Shown: piece after piece, positions 10,716 to 20,840 of the stretch
How positions within the stretch are numbered: position 1 is the stretch's first letter
Layout: every line of letters starts with the position of its first letter
Origin: Macrocybe gigantea
Lineage: Eukaryota > Basidiomycota > Agaricomycetes > Agaricales > Callistosporiaceae
Assembly: GCA_011319805.1 (NCBI GenBank)
Contig: SJRY01000064.1
Span: 1 to 64,000, forward strand
DNA length: 64,000 bases
Reading direction: 5' to 3'
Translations under genes and position numbers: made by a program
Notes under the pieces: model-generated
Seen by the model: only the letters and a program-made list of their open reading frames with translations
The model's database searches: none
Told to the model about the DNA's origin: nothing

Positions 10716-11830
10716 TCACCCGCTGCCTGGATCCGGGATAAAAGCTCCCGCTGCCTTGTTGGATGCGAGGTACTTGATAAACCAGTGACGCACAAATGCA
10801 TCGAACTGGCGTTCAGTTGGCCTGTGCCAGTTGCGGCACTGAGTCATGACATGGACGGAGTCTTTGGGCCCTCATCCACAAGAGCATAAGTCGCTCTCCA
10901 CAAAATTAAACCATGCCCGATACGCATTGATCGGAGCGTGGCCGCATGCAAGTCGTGCACAGCGAGCATAAAGCCCATTCTCTGTCACAAGCTTCATGAA
11001 GCCCATTCTCTTCCGAGAGGGTCGTTTATAGGAATTTGGCTTTCCTGCTTCATGAAAACAAAATGTGGAAGTGCCAATATATTTCTTGTTCCCAGAATTC
11101 TGGAACCAAGTGCTATGCATATCATCGTCAGCCTCCTTTTGAAGGCCGTCGGTGGTATAGAGGGGACGAATTCCCGGGGGGACGTCGAGGCTCCGAGCAA
11201 ACTCATGAGCTTCGACTTGTATTGTCCACTTCCATTTAGAAGGGACGTGCCAGAAATCAATCCAGCGCTGCTCAGCTTCAGAGAGCCAAGCTTTCAATGA
11301 TCTGCACAGTGCAATAGAATGCGACTGCACAGAGTGAGGATTACAATCGACAATGCGGTTAATTGCATTCATCGAGTCCAAAAAACACACGACATAGTTA
11401 ACTCCATCTTGTGCGATAGCCTTTTGGATCGCCATTCACAATCCAATAAGCTCAGCATCGTCGCTGGTTGCTTTACCAACCGGTTGACGAATTTCAGAAA
11501 CCAGTCTGCCCTCACGATACACACGCGAAGCGGCAACAGACTGCTTGAAGGGCACTTCTGCTTTCGTGGACATGGAGCTGTCACTACTCACATAAGAGCA
11601 ATCATGCTGGATCGAACACTGAGCAAGTGTCTGATCCAGCGATGCATGATAAGCTTTTACCAAGTCCTCGTCTCAGCCAAGTAGCTTATGGATCTCAAAG
11701 CAACTGCCAAACTCGTCGACAAGCCGCCTGCCCGGGTTATTTGCATCAGCGAAATAATCCGTGGTTAAAAAGAGTGGTGGTTTCAGATCCACCAGATCCT
11801 TGAGAGGGGACTTGAGCGCAGACCGCTGCT
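10716..11830 (-). pseudogene. LINE copy C: ORF2 C-terminal RNase H and zinc motif
   Basis: From 11830 leftwards the minus strand encodes ALKSPLKDLVDLKPP, TDYFADANNPGRRLVDEF, then an RNase H domain with SSDSS, DDAELIGL and CFLDSMNAI. Compared with copy E the first catalytic Asp context reads SSDSS rather than SSDGS. The C-terminal CGHAPINAYRAWFNF...CSCG segment is the Cys/His motif usual at the end of such ORF2 proteins. There are frameshifts near 11440 and 10880 and the stop is at 10716-10718. RNase H would remove template RNA during target-primed reverse transcription. Confidence 0.82.
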
Positions 11831-12152
11831 CCATCCACGCCAAGGGAAACCCGTCACGTGAGTTAGGGTCATGTGACACTTGACCCATATAGTGGGGTAA
11901 GTCACATGTGTGATGCATAAGCCAGCTTATGTCACATGCCAGCTGCTTAGTCACATGACCAAATCACCTCCCTTGTGGGAACAGCTGTCACAGGGTCGTG
12001 ATACTTCCTGCCCGTGTCACGTGGAACCAGCTCCGGACACTTCTGGATGCAAACCTGAAGATGCCACCTCCAGGACTAGAACCCGCGGCTTCGTAGCTTG
12101 CCACAGCCACAGGACTACCTGACTTGCGTTTTACCGCTATGCCAACCAGCCC
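11831..12152 (-). repeat. SINE copy 2 (tRNA-derived, 3' truncated)
   Basis: Nearly identical by eye to SINE copy 1 over its body. The A box and the B box-like element are present on the minus strand near the right end. The 3' tail is shorter, starting at CCATCCACGCC rather than the AAGGCATTGTC of the other copies. It lies between the endonuclease and RNase H parts of LINE copy C, with the RT missing. Confidence 0.7.
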
Positions 12153-12575
12153 CCTGAGAAAGAGAGGCTCGCCTAGGGTGGCAAAGCTAACAATCATAAG
12201 ATCGCGACTATCAACTAGGTCACGACGGAGGGATGGATGCAGGCGACGAAGCCTGTTATGTACATAGGCCATAACCCGAGGAGGATCCTCGAGAGATGAT
12301 CGGCGGACGATGCAGGTCCAGTCTGGATGAGTGGGACCACCAATTACTGCCTCACCCTCAACATTGTGGGCAGACGGAGCGTGTCTTATGAGATTCCAAG
12401 CGGGTTCTTGGAAAAACAAAATATCATAGTCCTCTCCAAGAGTGGAGAGGAGAAGGTCCATATGTACATATTTCCTATTTACGTTTTGAGAGAAAATACG
12501 AAACGAAGAAATCAAAGAGCGTCCGCCTGGCCCAGGGACAATAGCTGGGGCTGATCCACTGGAGGTGTCGCTCAT
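12153..12575 (-). pseudogene. LINE copy C: ORF2 start, apurinic-type endonuclease N-terminal half
   Basis: ATG at 12575-12573 opens ORF2 (MSDTSSGSAP), followed by FRIFSQNVNRKY, ILFFQEPAWN and VRRSSLEDPPRVMAYVHN, typical of the exonuclease/endonuclease/phosphatase fold. QN and QEP carry the metal-binding Asn and Glu. It breaks off at VSFATLGEPLFL against the head of SINE copy 2, before the catalytic GDFN and SDH motifs. The ATG overlaps the ORF1 stop in the string ATGA. Confidence 0.82.
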
Positions 12576-14241
12576 GATGCATCGGCCTCCGCATTACACT
12601 GCGGGGAGGCATTAGAACATTTGGGACTTGATCATATTCGATCATGTACCAGCTGATAGTGTTGTTTGATCCACTCGGGATCAAAGCGATTCTTCCAGAA
12701 GGCACACTTCCAGTCATCGGTGGAGTGGTCTCGGCTGCAGCTGAGACACTTAGGAGGATGAGGGCAGGGCTGGCCTGCAGGCGTGGCCTCACAAGGAGGG
12801 TTGGCCTTGGGTCGTGCCTTACAGCAGGATGCCAGAGTGCGGTGATGTTCTTTTCTGTGGGATTCCCCACAGAGCGGACAGCGAAGGGACTGCTGGTTGC
12901 ACTTAAGAGCTGAGTGCCCCCAGCGCCAACAGCGTTCACAGAGAGGAACTCCCGGCGAAGAGAGAGCGGCCTTGAATCAGCAGCGCCAGTTCCTGACCAT
13001 GACGGTGCAATTGTCCAGAGCTTTAACATTCTGGCCAGTTGACGTGTCTTCGATATTGAACCAGACGGTTGCAGTATCGGAATTTTAGAGTTGCGCATAA
13101 CACGCGGAACTCCAACGAGAGTAATGAGATCTGAGAACAAAGAATCTCGGAGGATCTCATAAGCTTGCCGAGCAGTAATAATACTGCCATTGGTATTGAA
13201 GTAGGGCACGTCGAGCAGTTTCAAATAGGAAACACTCATCGGAATAGCTAGCTCGACAGTAGAACCTGCCGGAGCACAGCGGAGAGCAGCCTCGTGCAAA
13301 ATGCTGAGGTCCTTCGGAGAAGCCACCCTTGTCATCAAATAGGAGAACGAGGAGGCGGAATGATCCTGGATGGATTCGCAGCGAATCCAGGACTTGCCAG
13401 TGGTCAATGCCCTATTAAGGGCATTCAGGAGAGCTCCAGTGGCAACGGAATTGTTGTCACCTGGGAAAGAGTAAGTGACCTGGACATTACGCCAGGACGG
13501 TCCATGAGAAGTGGACTTCGCCTTCTTCTTGGGCAGTCCCGATGACTCCCCGGTTGCTTTCTTTTGCAAGGAGACAATCTTCTCAGCAGAGAGGTGTGGA
13601 AATGTTTTTGCCAGGGCTACAATAGCCTCGGCGGGAGTATTGGCTGGTTGGGCCAAGGCTTGTGCATAAGAGTGCTTGCTAGAAGATGGGCGAGTAGCCC
13701 TATTGACTGGGGGGGGCAGTCCACGTCCAGGGGTCCGGGAGTGAGATCATGCACGAGGGGTGGAGGAGGGCGGTTCGGGTTCCAAGCCGGTCTTGGAGGG
13801 GGAGCACCCTGATTCGAACGAGAGTCCTCCAGTCCCACGGTACCAGAAGGAGAGTGGTGAGTGGCAGGGTCGGCGAAATGGGTCGACTTCCTGCGCGAGG
13901 GAAGGTGCGCATTCACAATACTCTGCAAGCGTGCTCCGAGTTCATGCTGAGGTCCCTGAAGAGTAGGGACGGAGAACATGTTAACATCGCTAGCAGTAGC
14001 GACCAAGGCTGCAATACCCTCAGCGATGGCAAACTGGTAGCCTGCCAGAATGGAGACAGAAGCTTTGCCGACCTTAAGGATCCAATCCTTGAGGGCAGTG
14101 AGGGACTCAGGAGCAGCCTTCGCTTCACCATGAAGGAACCGATGCCCTTCTGGAAAGATCACTATCCTGATAGAATTGTCATTGTAAGCTGCCTCAGTGG
14201 ACAGCATTGACGGAGAGGGGGGCACAGTGGGTTCAGCAGAC

Positions 14242-14274
<33 letters not shown>

Positions 14275-16737
14275 ACAATTTATAAAGCGGTGCTCGATGG
14301 CAGTCCACCTGTAAATACACAACGGTACCTACGATAAATACGACTAGTTCAAAAGAAACTGGACTGAAGGGATGTACATAGAGGGCATATTCACCCTGTT
14401 GTCTCCTGCCCATGCGCGCGCCTACAAGGCACGCACTCGTGCTGACTCGCTTGCTCGACCCACGTCCCCCAGCTCCTAAGAGCTAGACATGGTCATTTCC
14501 ATGTAAAGGGTCCCAAAGGGCCCATAATGACAGGTGTCGCACAGTCTGCGATGTGCAATACTGCTCAGTGCTCGCTTTCGTCAAGCACCAAGTTGAATTG
14601 ATTCTCTGGGTCCCCCAGCCCAAAGCCGGTTGCGGTTACTTCCGCACAAAGGCCCCGCGAGGAGCCATAACCCTGAGTATCCCCCGCTACGAAGAGGCAG
14701 TTACCTGCCCCCCGGATCCAGGATAAAAGCACCTGCTGCCTTATTAGACGTTAGGTACTTGACAAACCAGGAACGCACAAAGGCATCGTATTGGCGTTCA
14801 GCTGGCCTGTTCCAGTTACAGCACAGAGTCATAACGTGAACAGAGTCTCCAGGACCCCACCTGCATGACCACTCCTTGCTCTCGACAAAATTAAACCGCG
14901 CTCGATATGCATTGATCGGTGCGTGTCCGCATGCAACGCGACAGCAGTGAGCAAATAGCTCGTTGCCTGTCACCAGTTTCATGAAGCCTTTTCTTTTGCG
15001 AAGCAGGTGCTCATAGGACTCAGGCTTTCCAGCATCGTGGAATCGAAATGTAGAGGCACCGATGTATTTCTTGATTCCGGAATCATGGAACCAGGAGGTA
15101 TGCATATCATCATCCGCCTCCTTATGGAGAGCGTCTGTGGTATAGAGGGGACTATGCCCCCTGCACAGAGTGAGGATTACAATCAACGATGCAATTGATT
15201 GCATTCATCGAGTCGAGAAAGCACATGATGGATGTGACTCCATCCTGTGTGGTAGCCTTCTGGATCGACATACGCAATCCAATTAGCTCAGAGTCATTGC
15301 TTGTCGCTTTACTGATAGGCTGATGAGTTTCGAAAACAAGTGTATTGCCTCGGTAGACCCGGGACAAATACACTGACTGTCTATGTGTATCAGCTTTCAT
15401 GGGTACGGCACCATCACTACTCGTGTATACACAGTTAGGCTCAAGTTGACATTCAGCGAGTGCCTCTTCGAGCGATGTGCGATAAGCCTTGACAGAGTCT
15501 TCATCTCTGCCAAAAAGCTTATGGATCTCAAGGCAGCTGCTGAACTGGTCAATGAGCTGCCTGCCCGGATTATTCGCATCTGCAAAATAGTCCGTGGATA
15601 AAAAGTTAGGTGGTTTGAGGTCCACCAAATCCTTGAGAGGGGACTTGAGCGCAATACGCTGCCTGTCCAAGAGGGAAGTCAAGTTCTTTGACCTCGAAGG
15701 ATCACCCCCCGCTGCAGGCGGGGTGGTCAAAGCCCTGAGGGCATGCCTCAAGTTGGAATTAGCCAGCCGGGCAGAGGACCCAACCTTCAAATGCTTGATA
15801 AACCTGGCGATAGGCTCAACACAGGCCATCGTTTCAGCCGCACCCTCTGGAGTGGTGCGGAACTGACCATTGATCCAGATGCAAGCTTTATGCTGCATCT
15901 GGCATAGTTGCTTCAACAGTGCGACATTACGCATGCCATTGAAGTTCTATAATAAACAGCCATACGTTGCGATCGGACGCGCGCATGACAGGTAAAGGAT
16001 GCATTTCTGTTGAGGGGATAAGCCTCGGACAGAGTTGCCTAACATCTGAAAGGCTCTGGCCGTAGTCAGGGCCTTTGTAGCATAGAAATGAACGTGTTCC
16101 TTGAAAGACAGGCGTGCATCCAGAAAGAACCCAAGGTATCTCCACACCTCCTTGGGTTGCAGGGGAGTGTTGCCCGTGAATGGAGCGAAACCCAGATCAA
16201 TAGAAGGATGCGGGTCCTTGCTATTGCACGAGAAATGCTGCAATTTGGTTTTGTTGTATTCAACAACAAGCCCGAAATCCGTAAAGAGGTTGTGCACCAA
16301 TGCGTATGCCCTCTGAAGTTTCGGAACATTGTCTGGGATGGATTTGGACTAGGCAATGATCAGCCCATCATCTACAAATGACATGATGGTTGGCATATTG
16401 TCAACCTTCTGGTATATTTTCAGTACTGGTGCCAGATACAAGGCTGACAGTACTGGAGATAGAGCAGAGCCTTGTCCGACCCCAACATCGGCATCAAACT
16501 CTGGTGAGATGGCACTGCGCCAAGTGTAGGTGGTTCAGCAGACTCACCAGTGTTAGAAGGGCCAGCGTCGTCGGTGTCCATAAGGCCGTCGCTGCCTTGA
16601 AAGAGGAGGCTCCTGTCTCCAGAGCGAGCTGGGGGTGGAGCAGGGGATCGAGAAGGACCAGAGGAGGTCCGACCTGGGTGGGGATTTAGCGGTGGGGGTC
16701 CACCGCCGCTGACAATATTGAGCAGATCGTCGCTCAT
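12572..16737 (-). pseudogene. LINE copy C: ORF1 with CCHC zinc knuckles, split by copy Z
   Basis: ORF1 starts with MSDDLLNIV at 16737, runs to SAEPP at about 16532, is interrupted by LINE copy Z (14243-16531), and resumes at 14242. It then covers the conserved ORF1 body to a stop at 12572-12574. The C-terminal part (12900-12560) has cysteine/histidine pairs at the place where copy E shows C-x2-C-x4-H-x4-C knuckles. The protein would bind LINE RNA. A frameshift near 13060-13090 disrupts the segment just before the knuckles. Confidence 0.78.
14243..16531 (-). mobile_element. LINE copy Z: 5'-truncated insertion in copy C
   Basis: A 26-nt poly-T (14243-14268) marks its 3' tail on the minus strand. 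The copy begins inside RT at the TYTWRSAISPEF segment (about 16531) and continues through the FVDDG box region, RNase H (SSDGA, NDSELIGL, CFLDSMNAI), the C-terminal Cys/His motif and a stop at 14701-14703. GGTTCAGCAGAC occurs at both edges (14230-14241 and 16532-16543), a 12-bp target duplication. Frames are broken near 16380, 15950 and 15200. It belongs to the B subfamily of 3' ends. Confidence 0.88.
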
Positions 16738-16937
16738 CAAAAAACTCTAATAAATCGGTGGATTTTCAGCCGATTTTCGCGATTTTAAGAACAAGGAGTG
16801 CTCAAGGATATAGGTATCCGGATCTGCAACCTGATCAAAGATCGTCCCAAGTGTCGTCACCGTAGAATGAGGAGTGCGATTTGTGAGAGTTGTTTACAGT
16901 TATTTACACGTGGGGGTTGTGGAAAGAGAAGTGGTTG
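16738..16937 (-). promoter_or_regulatory. 5' UTR and putative internal promoter of LINE copy C
   Basis: About 200 bp before the ORF1 ATG, closely matching the 5' UTR of copy E (18788-18986) in inverted orientation. Shared motifs are CTTGGGACGATC and ACTCTCACAAATC. Full-length non-LTR elements usually carry an internal promoter here. No TATA box is evident. Confidence 0.5.
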
Positions 16938-17060
16938 TATTGTGGAACCCTGCCCAAGCAAGAGGATTGTAGTTGTATTCCCAACCTCCCATGATTCCAT
17001 CTCCTTGCCTTTATCCCTTTGCCATCTCCCTGCCTCTAGCATCTTGCCATCATGTCTTCC
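16938..17060. other. Short non-LINE segment between head-to-head LINEs
   Basis: Not homologous by eye to the LINE. It separates the 5' end of copy C from the 5'-truncated start of copy F and supplies the ATG (17052) that opens the F frame. Pyrimidine-rich, no recognisable feature. Confidence 0.4.
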
Positions 17061-18787
17061 TCCCTTCGACGCGATCTTGTCGACAGTCACGATCTGATGA
17101 TCGTCAGCTTCTCCACTCCCGGGGAGCCTCTATTCCTTGCTAATGCCTACTCTGATGTAGACGGAAGCGCTATTCATTTGCTGCACGAGTGTGCAGAAAG
17201 ACCTGACTTCCCCAACCTATCCTATTTAGGAGGGAACTTCAACTGTCATTATGAACTCTGGGATGGAGTCCATACCTCACAGCGTACACGAGGAGAGATG
17301 CTGTGTAATGCAGCGCTCGATCTTGGTCTTGATTGGGCGGAGCCATCTAACCATGGCCTGACCTTCATCTCACATAATGCGGAGCTTCGGCCCTCAGTTA
17401 TTGACCTAATGTTCACCCCTGTTGATGTGATGGGGGTGGCGCCAGTCATTCGTGATGACCTGAAATTGACTTCGGACCATTGTCCGTTGTCACTCTCCTT
17501 AGACATTCCATTACTGGACCTCTCCGATCCACGCCGGACTCTTCCAAAGGACAGCATGCCTGAGTTTATCTCTGACATTGCTGGCGATTTGCTTGGTATG
17601 GACTTAGTGCCAATCGAGTCATCAGAGGATTTAGAGAGCATGCTCCAGACTCTCTCCAAATCAGTCGACCGGACTTGGGACCTCCACTCTAAGGAGTGCA
17701 AGCTATCGAAGCAGAGCAAAGGCTGGTGGAACCAGCATTGTTCTGAAACTTTGGACACCTTTAGGCAGACCTGGTCTGAAGAGGACCATCGCATTTGGTG
17801 CCGAGCTATTAAAGATGCCAAGCGCACCTTCTTTGATCAGCAAATCAAAGAGGTTGCGGAAAAGTCGCGACGTCCATGGGATCTAGCTGCATGGATGAAG
17901 CAAAGGCCACTTCCAGCCTACGAGGCTATCTCCTTTAGGAGGCAACCTTGCAATTCCATCGAGTCACTTTGGAATGTGCTCGATATATCCTATAATGCTG
18001 CATCCGACAGGCCTGTTAATCTGGATAAGCTCGATGAGCTCAAGCCTCATCCAAGTCGGGACTGGGTCCCGTTCTCTGCTGCAGAACTCCGAGAGTCTTT
18101 GGAGCCATGCAGCAATACCTCCGCCCCAGGACCTGATCATCTGTCATGGGGCCACATTAAGCAGCTGGTGAAATTCCCTCACCTGGCTGATTTTATCTTG
18201 AACATTGCCAATGCATGTTTGGATTTGGGCCATTGGCCCTCTTACTTTAAGCAGAGTTTGTCGGTTATCATTCCGAAACCTGGCAAACCTGCATACGATA
18301 CCCCGAAAGCCTTTCGTCCGATTGTGCTTTTGAACACTCTTGGCAAACTTGTTGAAAAAATGCTAGCACGGCATATGCAATACGAAGCGACCAAATATGC
18401 TGTCTTTGATCCGAAGCAGTTCGGTGGCATTTGGCAGAACTCTACGGAGGATGCTGGTGTCTTGCTGACCCATATTATCCGGCAAGGCTGGCTGAAGGGC
18501 CTCAAGATGAGTGTCATCGCTTTCGATGTAGCTCAATATTTCCCCTCTCTCAACCATCGGATGTTGGTGAGGATACTTCAACATGGGGGCTTTGCACGTC
18601 AAGTGTCTAAGTTCTTCGAGTCCTACCTCATCGGGCGTAAACCTATGCTTGGTGCAGTGCCATCTCACCAGAGTTCGATGCCGATGTTGGAGTCGGACAA
18701 GGCTCTGCTCTATCTCCAGTACTGTCAGCTTTGTATCTGGCATCAGTACTGAAAATATACCAGAAGGTTGACAATATGCCAACCATC
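17052..18787 (+). pseudogene. LINE copy F: ORF2 endonuclease and RT N-terminal half
   Basis: An open frame of 566 codons (17052-18752). It shows the endonuclease from SLRRDLV onward, with YLGGNFNCHYELWD where active enzymes have GDFN, so the catalytic Asp is changed to Asn, and TSDHCPLSL with Asp and His kept. RT follows: APGPDHLSWGH, SVIIPKPGKP, FRPIVLLNTLGKLVEK and motif A as AFDVAQYFPSLNH. A one-base loss near 18640 shifts the frame out of the DVGVGQGSALSP segment, so the last residues before the stop are not native. The ATG comes from flanking DNA, not from the LINE. Confidence 0.85.
18774..18787 (+). repeat. Target site duplication, left copy, of LINE E
   Basis: ATATGCCAACCATC here is repeated at 25129-25142, directly after the poly-A of copy E. 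The first base of the right copy merges with the tail. Confidence 0.9.
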
Positions 18788-18986
18788 CAACACTTCTCTT
18801 TCCACAACCCCTACTTGTAAACAACTGTAAACAACTCTCACAAATCACACTCCTCGTTCTACGGCGACAACACTTGGGACGATCTTTGATCAGGTTGTAG
18901 ATCCGGATACCCACATCCTTGAGCACTCCCCGTTCTTAAAATCGCGAAAATCGGCTGAAAATCCACCGATTTATTAGAGTTTTTCA
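18788..18986 (+). promoter_or_regulatory. 5' UTR of LINE copy E
   Basis: 199 bp from the insertion site to the ORF1 ATG. It is GC-moderate with no TATA box and shares its sequence with the copy C 5' UTR. It presumably holds the internal promoter. Confidence 0.5.
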
Positions 18987-20840
18987 ATGAGCGACGATCC
19001 ACTCAACATTGTTGGCGGCGGTGGGCCTCCACCGCTAAATCCGCACCCTGGGCGGACCCCCTCAGGCCCTCTCGACCCCCTGCTCCTTCCTCCTCGGGGG
19101 ACAGGAGCCTTCTCTTCCATAGCGGCGACGGTCTAATGGATACTGACGACGCTGGCCCCTCGAATCAGACTGGGTTTACCGAACCCCCCGTTCCTCCATC
19201 TCCGTCGATGCTGTCCACGGAGGCAGCTTATAACGACAATTCTATCGGTATTGCGATCTTTCCGAAGGGCATCAGTTCCTTCACGGTGAAGCGAAGGCCG
19301 CCACCGAATCCTCGCCGCCCTTAAGGATTGGATCCTTAAGGTCGGCAAAGCTTCTGTCTCCATTCTGGCAGGCTACCAGTTTGCCATCGCTGAGGGTATT
19401 GCAGCCTTGGTCGCTACTGCTAGCGATGTTAACATGTTCTCCGTCCCTACTCTTCAGGGACCTCAGCATGAACTCGGAGTGCGCTTGCAGAGTATTGTGA
19501 ATGCGCACCTTCCCTCGCGTGGGAAATCAACTTGCTTTGCCGATCCCGCCACTCATCACTCCCCCTCTGGTACAGTGCGACTGGAGGACTCACGTTCAAA
19601 TCAGGGCGCCCCGCCTCCGAGACCGGCTCGGAACCCAAACCGCCCTCCTCCACCCCCTCGCGCGCGATCTCGTTCCCAGACTCCTGGACGTGGACCGCCT
19701 CCTCCAGTCAATAGGGCTACTCGCCCATCTTCTGGTAAGCGCTCCTATGCGCAAGCCCTGGCCCAACCGGCCAACACTCCTGCTGAGGCTATTGTAGCCC
19801 TGGCAAAGACATTCCCACACCTCCCTGCAGAGAAGATTGTCTCCTTGCAAAAGGAAGCAACCGGGGAGCCATCTGGACCACCTAAGAAGAAGGCGAAGTC
19901 CACGTCTCACGGACCGTCCTGTCGTAACATCCGGGTCAGTTACTCTTTTCCGGCTGACAACGATTCTGTTGCCACCGGAGCTCTCCTTAATGCCCTTAAT
20001 AGGGCGTTGACCACTGGTAAGTCTTGGATTCGATGCGAATCTATCCAGGATCATTCCGCCTCCTCGTTCTCTTGCTTGATGACGAGGGTGGCTTCTCCGA
20101 AAGACCTCAGCATTTTGCATGAGGCCGCTCTCCGCTGTGCTCCGGCAGGATCTACTGTCGAGCTCGCAATCCTGATGAGCATTTCTTATTTGAAACTGCT
20201 CAACGTTCCTTATTTCAATGCCGATGGTAGCATTATCACTGCCCGGCAGGCTTACGAGATTCTCCGAGACTCTTCCTTCTCGGATCTCATTACTCTCGTT
20301 GGGGTACCGCGTGTCATGCGCAACTCCAAGAATTCCGATACTGCAACCGTCTGGTTCAACATCGAAGACACGTCAACTGGCCAGAACGTAAAGGCTCTGG
20401 ACAATTGTACAGTTATGGTCAGGAATTGGCGGTGCCAATTCAAGGCCGCTCTCTCTTCGCCGGGAGTTCCTCTTTGCGAACGCTGCTGGCGCTGGGGCAC
20501 TCTGCGTTAAAGTGCAACCAGCAATCTCTCCGCTGTCCGATCTGTGGGAATCTCACAGAAAGGAACACCATCGCACCCTGGCGTCTTGCTGTAAGGCTCG
20601 ACCCAAGGCTAACCCTCCTCGCGAGGCTACTCCGGCAGGCCAGCCCTGCCCTCATCCTCCTAAGTGCCTCAGCTGCAGCCGAGACCATTCCACCATGACC
20701 GGAAGTGTCCCTTCTGGAAAAATCGCTTTGATCCAGATTGGATCAAGGAACACTATAAGCTGGTACGTGATCGCAGACGATCAGGTAGCAATCATCCTAA
20801 TGCCTCCCTGCAGTGCAATGCGGAGGCCGATGCATCATGA
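18987..20840 (+). pseudogene. LINE copy E: ORF1 RNA-binding protein (frameshifted)
   Basis: ATG at 18987 gives MSDDPLNIVGGGGPPPLNP, a proline-rich start. At least three small indels follow (near 19060, 19260-19330 and 20505). The longest frame, 19407-20510, covers HELGVRLQSIVNAHLP, a Pro/Arg-rich linker, ALAQPANTPAEAIVAL, the KKKAKSTSHGPS basic patch and a conserved domain up to LCERCWRWG. In the next frame C-x2-C-x4-H-x4-C (CERCWRWGHSALKC) is completed. Two more Cys/His groups follow (CPICG, CLSCSRDH). These are retroviral-type zinc knuckles that would bind LINE RNA. The stop TGA at 20838-20840 overlaps the ORF2 ATG. Confidence 0.83.

Larger units (their letters stand above)
10325..16937 (-). 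mobile_element. LINE copy C: reverse-strand non-LTR retrotransposon, RT lost, interrupted by LINE copy Z
   Basis: Read on the minus strand from 16937: 5' UTR, ORF1 (split by copy Z at 14243-16531), start of ORF2 with the endonuclease, SINE copy 2, then RNase H, 3' UTR and a 16-nt A tail (10325-10340). The RT domain, more than 2 kb in other copies, is absent between 12153 and 11830, where the SINE sits. The 5' end (CAACCACTTCTC) matches that of copy E. An 8-bp string CCCAAGCA touches the tail at 10317-10324 and recurs at 16953-16960, a weak target duplication candidate. Confidence 0.8.

Noticed and set aside
16938..17060. Upstream Copia pol sequence on the left of LINE F
   Set aside because: If F had inserted in the Copia element, its left flank should encode Copia RT; it does not by eye, so the left side is other DNA.
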